Under the pieces are notes generated by a model that made no database searches, had not been told where the DNA came from, and saw only the letters and a program-made list of their open reading frames with translations. Below are positions 8,520 through 17,381 of a DNA stretch of 41,373 nucleotides, piece by piece. Numbering within the stretch: position 1 is the first letter of the stretch; every line of letters starts with the position of its first letter. Source of the DNA: JBLIDK01 sp047632595 (GTDB lineage Bacteria; Bacteroidota; Bacteroidia; Sphingobacteriales; Sphingobacteriaceae); the NCBI GenBank assembly GCA_047632595.1, contig JBLIDK010000017.1, forward strand, positions 1-41,373, written 5' to 3'. The position numbers and the translations under genes were made by a program.

Positions 8520-10877
8520 CTACCTAACAAGGGTTAGCACGCCTTGAAATTGCGTGTTGGAACCATCAGATTTGGATACATTACATAAATAAATATAAAC
8601 TCCAGCTGGCGCTTGATTACTTGAATTGGAAATCATACCGTCCCAACGATCCAAAATTTCATTTGAACCAAAAACCTCTTGTCCCCAACGATTAAATACT
8701 TGCATCTTATAAAGACCTATTCCTGATCCATTTCCACCGAAAGTGTCATTGTTTCCATCTCCGTTTGGTGAGAATGCTGTTGGAATATTAAATTCAAAAT
8801 CATCTGAACATTCTAATTCTGGAGAAGGAGAACCTACTGCACATTCTCCATTCATTAAGGCTCTTACTCTTAATTTAGCTGTTTCATCTGAACCTAGTCC
8901 ATTTATAGCATGAGTAGTTCCAGTTGCACCTGCGCTAGGATCAATCCATGTTTGTCCGCTATCAACACTTACTTCATATCCTACAGCTCCACCTACGGCC
9001 GACCAATTAAATGTTTGAGAATTTTTAGATGATTTGCCACAAACAACAATTGGTGCTGGTGCAGCTTGTACACTTTTCAATGAAATATCATGTTTTTGTC
9101 GCAACGAGACACAAGAAGGTGGCACAACCACTTCAAGATACACTGAGTGATTTGCAGTAAGTTCTGGCGAGACGTATATCGAATCTGTGCTTAAAGCAAC
9201 ACCGCCTGTTGGGCCACTAAACCACCTAAATTCACTCACATTCTGTCCATAAGTTCCACTTAAGCTTATCGATTGATTTTCACAAGCCTCAGTATCACCA
9301 ACAATTGCTGGAGCAAAAGGAGCTTCCTCTATAATTATATTTTTTGTAGTAAACTCTAAAGGTGCACATGGAAGAATTCGTATTCCAAGTTTGACAGTAT
9401 AATCGCCAGCAGTATTATAAGTATGTGTGGGAGCTGCTAAAGTTGAGGTTGTTCCATCACCAAAATCCCATAAAAACTCGCTAATTAAAATTCTGGATGT
9501 ATCAGAAAACTGAACCTCATTGCCTACACAAAGTGGAGAGTCCACCAGAATATCAAAATTTAAACTTTTTAATCGTCCACCTGCTCCATAACCATAACTA
9601 TCGTCTAAACCATAGCCATAAGCAACAGCATTAAATTCGCCATCCGATTTTAAATTTATATCAAAGGCAATAGAATTAATTCCTAGATCATACTGAGAGT
9701 AGTAGAACCTTTCGTCTTGGGCAAATTTTCTAAAAAACCCAGAAATGTTAGTGTCATTTAATGTCATAGTTGCTGCTGCTAAACTATCGCCATAAATATT
9801 TACGTAATGATTTGTATTATTACCTGCTAAAGCACTAAATGTTATGTTATCAATGTTTTGTTCAGATGGTAAAAGCATAACCATAAAAGGGTCACCATTA
9901 TCATCGTTTCCATCAAAAGCATCTCCAGCAGAATAATGTGCAATATTTAAAGGACCAGAACCACTTACAGCAATTGGTTGTGTTCCAACAATAATATCTT
10001 CATAAAACTCGCCTTTGTTTAAAATGATTGTAGTATCTGCAAACCCATTAAAAAAAACAGAATTGTTGTCTTCAGAGCTGATTACGCGGTACACAGAACG
10101 CCCTCTAGTTCTCCAAGGCATTATCAGGTAATTTCTTCCCCAAGCTTTTGTGGGTATCATTACTTCATAAATATGATCACAAGTAGCAAAACTAGCAGGA
10201 ATGTTAGTGCATTCATTTCCTCCAATAACTACAATGGGTTTACACGGATCGGTACTTCGAATAAAGGAACCAGTTAAATCGTTATTACTAAAAGCCTTTC
10301 CTTGATAAGTTTGTCCTTCATTTAACATAATAGTTAATACGTCTCCCGAATCAACCGAAGCAGATAAGCGTTGAGAAGGAATTATTTCAATTTCTGTGTC
10401 GTCTGCAGTACCTACAATAACAAATTCACATTTATTAATAGATATTGTACTTGAGTAAGACATAAGGTAATATTCTGAACCCAGAGCACTAACAGGTAAG
10501 GCCAATGAGGCATCTGAGGAAGCAGCATCGAAGTTTGAAGCAAAAACAAAAATGGAATCAGATGCCTCAACTAAAATTCCAAAATCACCTTTTGCATTGT
10601 TACTTGTGTTATGTGCAGCCAGAGCTGGAATATTGATAGTAGTAGTAACACCAGGCGTTATTGTAAATGGTGATGTAAACAATCCGTTTGAGGTAGAAAC
10701 AGTTCCAGTTGCTATTCGTTTACCACTAATTTGTAAATTTAAAACTGGTGAAGTCAATCCTCCATTTTCGGTAAAACCAAGCCAAAATTTAGTTCCTTCG
10801 GTTGTTATTATTTGAGCATCAATGCTAGAAAAGCATAAGGATGATAATATTAGTAAGGAAGTAAAAAAGGTCTTCAT
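8520..10877 (-). CDS. Secreted IgGFc-binding-like / PKD / CHU_C protein
   Basis: A 785-residue exported protein. After a signal peptide (about 1-21) comes a module opening GTKFWLGFTENGG, which resembles the bacterial 'IgGFc-binding N-terminal' family of surface proteins. A PKD domain follows (LWDFGDGTTSTLAAPTHTY, about 470-490) and then Ig-like beta domains. The C-terminal 90 residues are of the gliding-motility-associated CHU_C type (FNIPTAFSPNGDGNNDTF, then VFNRWGQEVF), a type-B T9SS sorting signal. It is therefore expected to be exported by T9SS and placed at the surface. Its ligand is unknown; the IgGFc name reflects homology, not a tested function. Adjacent stop codons with the convergent plug-like gene leave no space for a terminator. 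Confidence 0.8.
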   Translation of the reverse strand: MKTFFTSLLILSSLCFSSIDAQIITTEGTKFWLGFTENGGLTSPVLNLQISGKRIATGTVSTSNGLFTSPFTITPGVTTTINIPALAAHNTSNNAKGDFGILVEASDSIFVFASNFDAASSDASLALPVSALGSEYYLMSYSSTISINKCEFVIVGTADDTEIEIIPSQRLSASVDSGDVLTIMLNEGQTYQGKAFSNNDLTGSFIRSTDPCKPIVVIGGNECTNIPASFATCDHIYEVMIPTKAWGRNYLIMPWRTRGRSVYRVISSEDNNSVFFNGFADTTIILNKGEFYEDIIVGTQPIAVSGSGPLNIAHYSAGDAFDGNDDNGDPFMVMLLPSEQNIDNITFSALAGNNTNHYVNIYGDSLAAATMTLNDTNISGFFRKFAQDERFYYSQYDLGINSIAFDINLKSDGEFNAVAYGYGLDDSYGYGAGGRLKSLNFDILVDSPLCVGNEVQFSDTSRILISEFLWDFGDGTTSTLAAPTHTYNTAGDYTVKLGIRILPCAPLEFTTKNIIIEEAPFAPAIVGDTEACENQSISLSGTYGQNVSEFRWFSGPTGGVALSTDSIYVSPELTANHSVYLEVVVPPSCVSLRQKHDISLKSVQAAPAPIVVCGKSSKNSQTFNWSAVGGAVGYEVSVDSGQTWIDPSAGATGTTHAINGLGSDETAKLRVRALMNGECAVGSPSPELECSDDFEFNIPTAFSPNGDGNNDTFGGNGSGIGLYKMQVFNRWGQEVFGSNEILDRWDGMISNSSNQAPAGVYIYLCNVSKSDGSNTQFQGVLTLVR

Positions 10878-10916
10878 AATTTTAATATTTTAAGGTAAGC
10901 AAATCGAAGATACGAA

Positions 10917-12419
10917 TTACTTTAAAGCCTTAAACGCTTTTCCGAGATTATTAACTATATCTGTTGCGATGACTGACTCCATGCCCATTACATCAGCAGC
11001 GAAATCGCCACTCAACCCATGTAAATAAACACCTAATATTGCTGCATCTTCTGGATTGTATCCCTGGCATAACAACCCTAAAATAATCCCAGTAAGAGCA
11101 TCACCACTTCCTGCGGTTGCCATTCCAGGATTTCCGGTTGAATTTAAAAATATTGGGCCATTAGGAATGGAAATTGCCGTAAATGCTCCCTTTAAACAAA
11201 CCACAACTTCGTGTTCTGCACTAAATAATTCTAACATTTTTAAACATTCAAAATCATTTTGAGGCACAGCAGTAAGGCGATTAAACTCCTTTGCGTGGGG
11301 TGTTAAAATGCTCATTTTTGGCACCTTTTGCAATAAACTTAAATCGTCTGCAATTATATTTAACGCATCTGCATCAATTACCATAGGTCCTTTTGCATTA
11401 TCCAATAACTTTGAAAAAGCTTTTGCCGTTTCTGGAGACTTACCCAAACCTGGGCCAATTCCAATTGCAGAATAACGTTCTAATTCTGTAGGCATTTCTT
11501 CAATATTGTGCATTCCACTTACTGTACACATTGCCTCAGGTAGTGAAATTTGTACAATATTATATCCAACACCGGGAATATGCATTGTCAATAATCCAAG
11601 ACCCGCACGCATTGCCGCAGAACCTGCAAATACTGCTGCGCCCATTTTGCCATAGGAACCGCCTATAAATAAACCATGCCCGTAAGTACCTTTATGTGTA
11701 AATGTTTTTCTGCTTTTTAAAAGGGGAGCAACATCTTCCTTCTTCGTGTAAAAATACGGCGTTTCTAGTTCCTCAATTTTCTTTTGTAGCCATCCTATTT
11801 CTTCAATAAACACCTGACCTATTCTATTGGTGTTTTCTGCAATAAATAAAGCCAACTTTGGCAGTTGAAAAGTGATTGTATAATTAGCCTGAATAACTGA
11901 ATTATCAAAACTGGTATGTTTGTCTGAAAACAAACCCGTTGGCATATCTACAGAAACAACTTCGTTTGGTAACGTATTGATAAAATCAACTGATTGCTTA
12001 ATTATCCCTTCGGCTTCTCTATTCAAACCAATTCCCAAAAGTGCATCAATAACAACGGCATCATTTGGGATTACTAATTTCGAATCAATTTTTTCAATGT
12101 ACTGAATGGGAATTTTAAGCCCTTTTGCACGGTTATAGTTTTTTCTTGTGTCTTCCGTTCTACTAGATTGATGTTCAGCAATTATAAAATGAACATCATA
12201 GCCTCTTCCTCTCAATAATCTGCCTATTGCAAGCCCATCTCCTCCATTATTTCCCTTTCCGCAAAAAATATAAACAGGGAAAAAATCTGTATAAATTTTT
12301 CGAAATCTTTTTTCAAACGCAGAAGCTGCTCGCTCCATAATGGCAATGGAAGAAATTGGTTCATTGACAATAGAATATCTTTCTACTTCACGTATTTGTT
12401 CACTTGTAAAAATTTTCAT
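10917..12419 (-). CDS. nnr: Bifunctional NAD(P)HX epimerase / dehydratase
   Basis: Repairs hydrated NADH and NADPH. The N-terminal half (YjeF_N, about 1-210) epimerises the R and S forms. The C-terminal half (YjeF_C, ribokinase-like, about 225-500) dehydrates the S form using ADP. Visible motifs are GKGNNGGDG (54-62) and VDMPTGL in the epimerase, and GPGLGKS and GNPGMATAGSGDALTGII in the dehydratase. The last carries the catalytic Asp of the GSGD loop, with Ala where many homologues have Gly-Gly. The 500-residue length is normal. ATG start, with a 14-bp-stem hairpin 15-46 bases upstream of it. Confidence 0.95.
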   Translation of the reverse strand: MKIFTSEQIREVERYSIVNEPISSIAIMERAASAFEKRFRKIYTDFFPVYIFCGKGNNGGDGLAIGRLLRGRGYDVHFIIAEHQSSRTEDTRKNYNRAKGLKIPIQYIEKIDSKLVIPNDAVVIDALLGIGLNREAEGIIKQSVDFINTLPNEVVSVDMPTGLFSDKHTSFDNSVIQANYTITFQLPKLALFIAENTNRIGQVFIEEIGWLQKKIEELETPYFYTKKEDVAPLLKSRKTFTHKGTYGHGLFIGGSYGKMGAAVFAGSAAMRAGLGLLTMHIPGVGYNIVQISLPEAMCTVSGMHNIEEMPTELERYSAIGIGPGLGKSPETAKAFSKLLDNAKGPMVIDADALNIIADDLSLLQKVPKMSILTPHAKEFNRLTAVPQNDFECLKMLELFSAEHEVVVCLKGAFTAISIPNGPIFLNSTGNPGMATAGSGDALTGIILGLLCQGYNPEDAAILGVYLHGLSGDFAADVMGMESVIATDIVNNLGKAFKALK

Positions 12420-12777
12420 GCCTTCGAGTCAAGACTGTAAAATCAAAAGGATTTGATTTTACAGTAGTTTTAGTTTTTGGTTTAAATTCGATAATAATTT
12501 ATTTTTATCGAAATAACAATAGCAATCATGCGCTTTTTATCCTTAGATAAGAATTTCATATTGTATAATACAAATATAACAAAATTTTATAACTATTTTT
12601 CTTTCAGCAATTATTCCTATTTTTCTTTCGTTAATTAGAATTCTTGTAATTCAAAAGAAACTCGACATTCATAATTAAATATCGAGCATTGTAAAATGCA
12701 TTTATATGGGGAGTGAGTGTTTGATGCGGCTGTAAAAAAGATTGCTAAAACAAAGGTTTAATTAAAATCGAAACCCT
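12420..12777 (-). other. Gene-free region rich in palindromes and short repeats
   Basis: These 358 bases separate nnr from the upstream minus-strand gene and contain no ORF that I trust. They hold the hairpin at 12434-12465 and a -7-like TATATTTG on the minus strand (12571-12578, without a well-spaced -33). A 13-base direct repeat CTATTTTTCTTTC lies at 12593-12605 and 12617-12629, 24 bases apart. There is also a small palindrome (GAATT..AATTC, near 12638-12652) and a CTCGA/TCGAG stem near 12661-12686. It probably combines the end of one transcript with the promoter of nnr. Confidence 0.5.
12434..12465 (-). repeat. Perfect 14-bp stem, 4-base loop before nnr start
   Basis: ACTGTAAAATCAAA and its exact complement flank AGGA (12448-12451). 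It ends 14 bases before the nnr ATG. On the minus strand no U-run follows, so it is not an evident terminator. It may be an mRNA 5' hairpin affecting ribosome access, or a dyad operator. Confidence 0.6.
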
Positions 12778-13662
12778 CTATTCAACAACTATAGACGTAG
12801 AGAAAATTCCTTTATCAGTTTGAGTTTTTACAAAATATAATCCTGAGTTTAAGTGATTAATATTTAGTTCAACTTTACCTATTGTAGTGGAATACGTAAC
12901 ATCCTGCTTTTTGCCAGTAATGGAAAAAACAGATAAGTCTTCAACAATAAGGTCTTTTGAGAGCTCTATGGAGATTAATTCCTTTGCGGGATTTGGATAT
13001 GCATTTGTTTGTTGTTCATTAAACATGGTTCTAACACCAGTTGTTGATTTGTAACTCATATTATCTACATAAAATTCACTAAAACCTGGATTTTCTGGAG
13101 CTCCACATAACAAAGTTATTATAATCGATGCTGTTTTCTCATCAGCGTATAATGGGTCATAGTCCATTTCTATTTCAAAAGTTGTCCAGTTAGCGCTAGC
13201 TTCAAGGATGCCAAAGGCTACAGCATAGATATTAGGATTGGCAGTTCCTCCTCCCTGAACTGTAACAGTATATGAAGCCTGTTCATCACTTGCATTATGT
13301 GTTTTATAATCAAAAAAAATACTTTTTGGCAAACTAAAAGAGGTAAATCCAAATGGTGCACCATCAGATATAGATATAACATTAGCATTGTATTGCTCCG
13401 AACCAATTGTTACCGGTTTCATTAATAATGCATTATTTCCACTTGTTTTTTCATTAGACTTAAAAACAACAAAAGTATCAACTTTAGCATCATTTTTAAA
13501 CTCACTGTCGTTATTCGTTGTCCATAAATTTGGAGCCATGTGAGATTTATTACCGTAAGATTTATTAGTCCAATCTTCAAATGAACGATTTGGAATATCT
13601 TCACTTTGGGAAAAAACTTTAATATTAATAAGAATAAGAATAAAGAAATAATAAATTTTCAT
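12778..13662 (-). CDS. T9SS-sorted secreted protein, PCMD/carbohydrate-binding-like
   Basis: A 294-residue protein with a signal peptide (about 1-18) and a beta-sandwich body opening NRSFEDWTNK. The body contains MAPNLWTTNN and later EFYVDNMSY, and resembles putative carbohydrate-metabolism (PCMD-like) jelly-roll domains. The C-terminal 75 residues (NAYPNPAKELISIELSKD ... LNSGLYFVKTQTDKG) form a type-A T9SS sorting domain. Expected to be secreted or attached to the surface polysaccharide. Substrate unknown. It starts with ATG 17 bases from a strong hairpin at 13680-13713, so its leader or promoter includes that structure. Confidence 0.7.
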   Translation of the reverse strand: MKIYYFFILILINIKVFSQSEDIPNRSFEDWTNKSYGNKSHMAPNLWTTNNDSEFKNDAKVDTFVVFKSNEKTSGNNALLMKPVTIGSEQYNANVISISDGAPFGFTSFSLPKSIFFDYKTHNASDEQASYTVTVQGGGTANPNIYAVAFGILEASANWTTFEIEMDYDPLYADEKTASIIITLLCGAPENPGFSEFYVDNMSYKSTTGVRTMFNEQQTNAYPNPAKELISIELSKDLIVEDLSVFSITGKKQDVTYSTTIGKVELNINHLNSGLYFVKTQTDKGIFSTSIVVE

Positions 13663-13679
13663 TAGTGCAATTTTTTAAG

Positions 13680-13713
13680 GAAATGAAAGTGGAATCAACT
13701 CCACTTTCATTTC
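13680..13713. terminator. 14-bp stem hairpin between two minus-strand genes
   Basis: Arms 13680-13693 and 13700-13713 are perfectly complementary, with loop ATCAAC. It lies between the small lipoprotein gene (ending 13841) and the T9SS gene (starting 13662). Neither side has a strong T-run in the required direction. It could terminate the lipoprotein transcript or act as a leader structure of the downstream gene. Confidence 0.5.
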
Positions 13714-13840
13714 AAATTAAAATTTATCATATAAGGTACATTTAGCTGACTTTCTCGTTAAAAGCCAATATCTCCTCTTGCTCATGCTTTAACAAAACTC
13801 CTGTTTCCTTCCACATATAGCTCATGAAAAAAGCTGTAAA

Positions 13841-14110
13841 TTACTCATCAGTCTTTAACTTATGCATATCTGAATAAATAAGATAAAATTCTAAACCCCT
13901 TCTATTCAAATATACAAGTTTTTGATAATTATCCAATTTAACTGCAGTTGGCGTTAAAAATTCTGGATCATTTTGAAGATTTAATGATAAAGATCTAGTT
14001 TTAGCTTCAATTTGACTTGTTGTAACATTGCTATCTGTTTTCTCACAAGAAGTAAGACCTGCAACCAAAAAGCATGCAATAGTCAGTATTAAGTTTATTT
14101 TAGTTTTCAT
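13841..14110 (-). CDS. Small putative lipoprotein, unknown function
   Basis: An 89-residue ORF with ATG start and a clear lipoprotein signal ending LTSC (Cys22). A short hydrophilic mature part of about 67 residues follows, ending in KTDE. No domain is recognised. Composition (Asn, Thr, Lys, Leu) fits the neighbours. It may be a genuine small surface lipoprotein; nothing in the context assigns a role. Confidence 0.55.
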   Translation of the reverse strand: MKTKINLILTIACFLVAGLTSCEKTDSNVTTSQIEAKTRSLSLNLQNDPEFLTPTAVKLDNYQKLVYLNRRGLEFYLIYSDMHKLKTDE

Positions 14111-14268
14111 TTGTAATTTTTATGTAAAAAATAACTCTTAAGCCTATTGAGTTGACCTCGATTCTTTTAGGCAAATTATTTACCTTATTATGCACTATAT
14201 AGCTATCTGAAAAAATAATTATTTATAGTTTTTATAACTCTTTGTAATTATTCTTGTAATCTTGAGTA

Positions 14269-15552
14269 ATGTTGGTATACTGCGACAAACCATCGGTTCG
14301 ATTAAAACACGTTCTAGATTTTATCTTTAATGAATTCTATGATACAAACTACACCTTAATTTCAAATATTCCGGAAATTGAATCGAATGATCAATTCTTT
14401 ATAAATTACAGTCATGAAAATCATTCTAACTGCCTAAGTATTTCTCCTGAAGGGTTACTTTCAGAAGACTTTCTACGAACACAAAAGGAATATTTTACTG
14501 ACGAACAAGTGTTGTTTGAGCAGAAAAGCCTCTTTGGATTTGATTTGTTTAGTGCTGTATTTTACTTAATAAGTCGTTATGAGGAGTACCTGGCGTTTAC
14601 TCCCGATAAAATTGGTCGCTTTTCTAGTAAAGAAAGCATGTTATTTGAGGACAATATGAAACTTGTTCCAATAATAGATATATGGTTACTTAATTTTGAA
14701 TCTTTACTAAAAGAAAAAAATCCATCCTTTGATCCTTCAAAACGCAAGTTTAATGTAAAGGCTACAATTGACGTCGACAAGGTTTATGCCTACAAAGAAG
14801 CAGGTGTTTTTAGGTCGTTAGGAGCTAGCATGCGCGATTTTATTGCCAACCCACCAAATTTAAATCACCGAATAAGCGTTTTAACTGGAACTAAACCAGA
14901 TCCGTTTTTCGTGTTCGATAAGATTGAGAAAATTCATAAAAAGCACAAGCTCAAGGCTACTTATTTTATTCATTTCGGAGAAAAGAAACTTCCTTACGAT
15001 GACATTAGCGGGCAAAATTCTAATGCGCTTAACTATTGGCTAAGTCAAAATAAAGACAAAAGTTTTGGGTTACATCCTTCCTTTAAATCAAACACAGAAA
15101 CCGAAATAATTAAGGAGGAAAAGTCATTGCTTGAAAAGGCCATTGGAAAGAAGGTTAACCACTCTCGACAACATTATCTTAAATTATCCTTCCCTCAAAC
15201 GTACAATGAGTTAATTGAAGCTGGAATTACCAATGATCATTCTTTGGGTTTTGCGGATTCACCTGGATTTAGAGCTGGCACTACACATTCCTTCAAGTTC
15301 TTTAATCTAGAAACTAATGAGTCAACCGAATTAACTGTGCATCCATTTTCTTTGATGGACACAACTTTACGAGCCTATCAAAAGTTAAACCCAGAGGAAG
15401 CCCTGTTTTTTAGCAAGTCACTTATTGATTCAATAAAAAAGGTAGATGGAACTTTTTGTTGTTTGTTTCATAACGAAAGTTTAAGCAATTGGGGCCCTTG
15501 GAAGGGATGGCAAAATTTATACGAGGATGTTTTAGACTACTGTTATTCATGA
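14269..15552 (+). CDS. Polysaccharide deacetylase family protein
   Basis: A 427-residue protein of a Bacteroidetes group related to the NodB-type carbohydrate deacetylases. Stretches that stand in for the NodB motifs are KATIDVDKVYAYK (paired Asp, about 165-175), GLHPSFKSN (His) and HSRQHYLKLSFP (Arg, His). The first 120 residues form an N-terminal domain of the kind seen in this group. No signal peptide or membrane segment, so it is probably cytoplasmic. The stop overlaps the start of the next gene as ATGA, implying translational coupling. In other Bacteroidetes such genes sit near polysaccharide or sugar-modification functions; the substrate is unknown. Confidence 0.75.
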   Translation: MLVYCDKPSVRLKHVLDFIFNEFYDTNYTLISNIPEIESNDQFFINYSHENHSNCLSISPEGLLSEDFLRTQKEYFTDEQVLFEQKSLFGFDLFSAVFYLISRYEEYLAFTPDKIGRFSSKESMLFEDNMKLVPIIDIWLLNFESLLKEKNPSFDPSKRKFNVKATIDVDKVYAYKEAGVFRSLGASMRDFIANPPNLNHRISVLTGTKPDPFFVFDKIEKIHKKHKLKATYFIHFGEKKLPYDDISGQNSNALNYWLSQNKDKSFGLHPSFKSNTETEIIKEEKSLLEKAIGKKVNHSRQHYLKLSFPQTYNELIEAGITNDHSLGFADSPGFRAGTTHSFKFFNLETNESTELTVHPFSLMDTTLRAYQKLNPEEALFFSKSLIDSIKKVDGTFCCLFHNESLSNWGPWKGWQNLYEDVLDYCYS

Positions 15553-16397
15553 TACAACATTTAAAACATAAAGAAATTGACAAAAGTAAGTGGGACAAGT
15601 GTATTTCAGAAAGTCAGCTTGCTTTGCCTTATGCATTAAGCTGGTATTTGGATGTAGTTAGTCCGAATTGGCATGCTTTGGTATTTAACGACTATGAATT
15701 TGTGTTCCCACTTCCTATAAAAAGTAAATTTGGCCTAAGTTATTTTGTACAACCAGTTTTTACGCAACAACTAGGAATATTCGGAAAGGAAAATCTCACT
15801 CCAATCGTGGTTAATTGGTTTCTAAAAAACATTCCTAGAAAGCTGAAGTCGGTTATTAATTTAAATGAACTAATGTGTGATTTTGTTCCGAAAAGATTTA
15901 AGCTACGTCCTAATTATGTTCTCGACACGTCTAAAAAGGAGTTTAGCTCAAGCACAAAACGTAACATTAAAAAAGCCGTACTAAATCAAATTGAAATCAC
16001 AACCAATTTACCCATTGAAGTTGTCTCGGCATTTATTATAAATGAAAACCCACATTTTAGTCCAAATGAATTAGTGCTTTTTAACAAATTATTGGCTGAA
16101 GGGTTGAAAAACAAGGTTTTTGAAGTGTACGCTGCCGTAAAAGGGGAGCAATTAGTTGCTTGCGCGATTTTGTCAAAATTGAGTAAGCGGGCTATTTATT
16201 TGTTTAATGCTTCAAGCAAAGATGGTAAGGAAATTGGTGCAATGCATTTACTCATTGACACATTCATTAAGGAAAATACAGAACTTCAAGAGCTCGATTT
16301 TGAAGGGTCTTCTGTGCCTGGTGTAGCTAGATTTTATAAAGGCTTTGGAGCGGATGAAAAGCGGTATCCAATTTTAAATAAAGGATTTTTTAAATGA
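15549..16397 (+). CDS. FemAB/GNAT-like acyltransferase
   Basis: A 282-residue protein that looks like the FemAB-type GNAT fold. It has a split N-terminal half, a central STKRNIKKA segment and the C-terminal DFEGSSVPGVARFYKGFGA stretch, which matches the conserved 'DFEGS..GV..F...FGA' of Bacteroidetes members. Such proteins transfer an aminoacyl or acyl group, often in cell-wall or surface-sugar modification. The start at 15549 is chosen because it gives an ATGA overlap with the upstream deacetylase; an in-frame start 20 codons earlier would overlap that gene extensively. The following gene is also coupled by ATGA. Confidence 0.7.
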   Translation: MIQHLKHKEIDKSKWDKCISESQLALPYALSWYLDVVSPNWHALVFNDYEFVFPLPIKSKFGLSYFVQPVFTQQLGIFGKENLTPIVVNWFLKNIPRKLKSVINLNELMCDFVPKRFKLRPNYVLDTSKKEFSSSTKRNIKKAVLNQIEITTNLPIEVVSAFIINENPHFSPNELVLFNKLLAEGLKNKVFEVYAAVKGEQLVACAILSKLSKRAIYLFNASSKDGKEIGAMHLLIDTFIKENTELQELDFEGSSVPGVARFYKGFGADEKRYPILNKGFFK

Positions 16398-16906
16398 ATA
16401 AAACAACCAAAACAAGTTTAAAGTACATCGATTCTTACTTAAGTGGACTTGAAAAGTACACTAAAGAACAATTTGAATTTAAGTCAGCTCCAACTGTTTG
16501 GAGCTTACAAGAAATGTATAGCCACATAACCTATAGCAGTGTAATGTCATTTATTGCGGCTAAACGTTGTGCCGAAGGAACAAAAAACACAGATGAAGGA
16601 TTAACATTTGCTGGAAAGCTAATTTTCTTTTTCAATATGTACCCGCCCTTTAAAATAAAGGCACCAAAAAGCGTGAAAGACAAAACTCCAATATTAACAA
16701 TTGAGGAATCCAAAAAGGAATGGTTAAAATTAAAAGACTCACTTATAGAAAATGAACAGCTGATTTTAAATGCAGATCCAAAAAACAGAATAAAACACCC
16801 ATTAATCGGTGGACTAAATGGTAAACATTGGTACAAGTTTGTTCCACTTCATTTGTATCATCATTTACAGCAGAAAAATAGACTCGATAAATTACTTCCT
16901 AATTAA
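16394..16906 (+). CDS. DinB-like four-helix protein
   Basis: A 170-residue protein resembling the DinB / YfiT superfamily of metal-binding four-helix bundles. The N-terminal FKSAPTVWSLQEMYSHITYS corresponds to the 'W...E...H' signature with a His ligand, and the C-terminal VPLHLYHHLQQKNRLDKLL supplies the HxxxH-type pair. Many members are thiol-dependent transferases or have no known reaction. It is the third gene of the ATGA-coupled set with the deacetylase-like and FemAB-like genes, so it may act in the same undefined modification pathway or simply share transcription. Confidence 0.65.
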   Translation: MNKTTKTSLKYIDSYLSGLEKYTKEQFEFKSAPTVWSLQEMYSHITYSSVMSFIAAKRCAEGTKNTDEGLTFAGKLIFFFNMYPPFKIKAPKSVKDKTPILTIEESKKEWLKLKDSLIENEQLILNADPKNRIKHPLIGGLNGKHWYKFVPLHLYHHLQQKNRLDKLLPN

Positions 16907-16966
16907 AATCACTAAAAATATGGACCGTTTAATTGGCTTAATCTGTTGATTTGCAAAAAAGCAACT

Positions 16967-17381
16967 ATGAAAAGGGTAGCTGGAATTGGTGGCGTATTTT
17001 TTAAAGCACAAAACCCTGATAAAATGAAAGACTGGTATGGAAAGCACTTAGGTTTTAATTGCGACCATTAATGAACAAGCTTTAGCTGGCGCAAAAAAGA
17101 AAAGTATTAAGAGGTTGGCTTATGCTATTTGGAGTCCAATGGATAGTAAAACAGTCTACTATTCACCTAGCAAAAGTGATTTTATGTTCAACTACCAAGT
17201 TGAAAACTTGGAAGAACTTATGAAGGTTTTAATTGAAGAAGGCATTGAACAAATAGGGGAAATCCAAACATACAACTATGGTAAATTTGGCTGTATTATG
17301 GACTCTGAAAGCAATAAGATTGAACTTTGGGAGCCAATTGAAACCAAATTAGGAATGACTCCAAAAAAGGAAACTTTTTAG
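16967..17381 (+). pseudogene. Frameshifted VOC-family (glyoxalase-like) gene
   Basis: The first frame, from ATG 16967, gives 34 residues (MKRVAGIGGVFFKAQN ... WYGKHLGFNCDH) and then a stop at 17069-17071. A second frame resumes at about 17073 and runs to 17381 (AIWSPMDSKT, FMFNYQVENLEELMK, YGKFGCIMDSESNKIELWEP). Together they make one vicinal-oxygen-chelate protein of the usual length (about 137 residues), with the C-terminal GNKIELWEP-type signature read here as SNKIELWEP. One indel near 17060-17072 separates the halves. It could be a real recent frameshift or a sequencing error. The stop overlaps that of the convergent gene. Confidence 0.75.

Noticed and set aside
16531..16836. 101-codon antisense ORF in the DinB-like gene
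   Set aside because: Overlaps a recognised gene and shows no recognisable domain.
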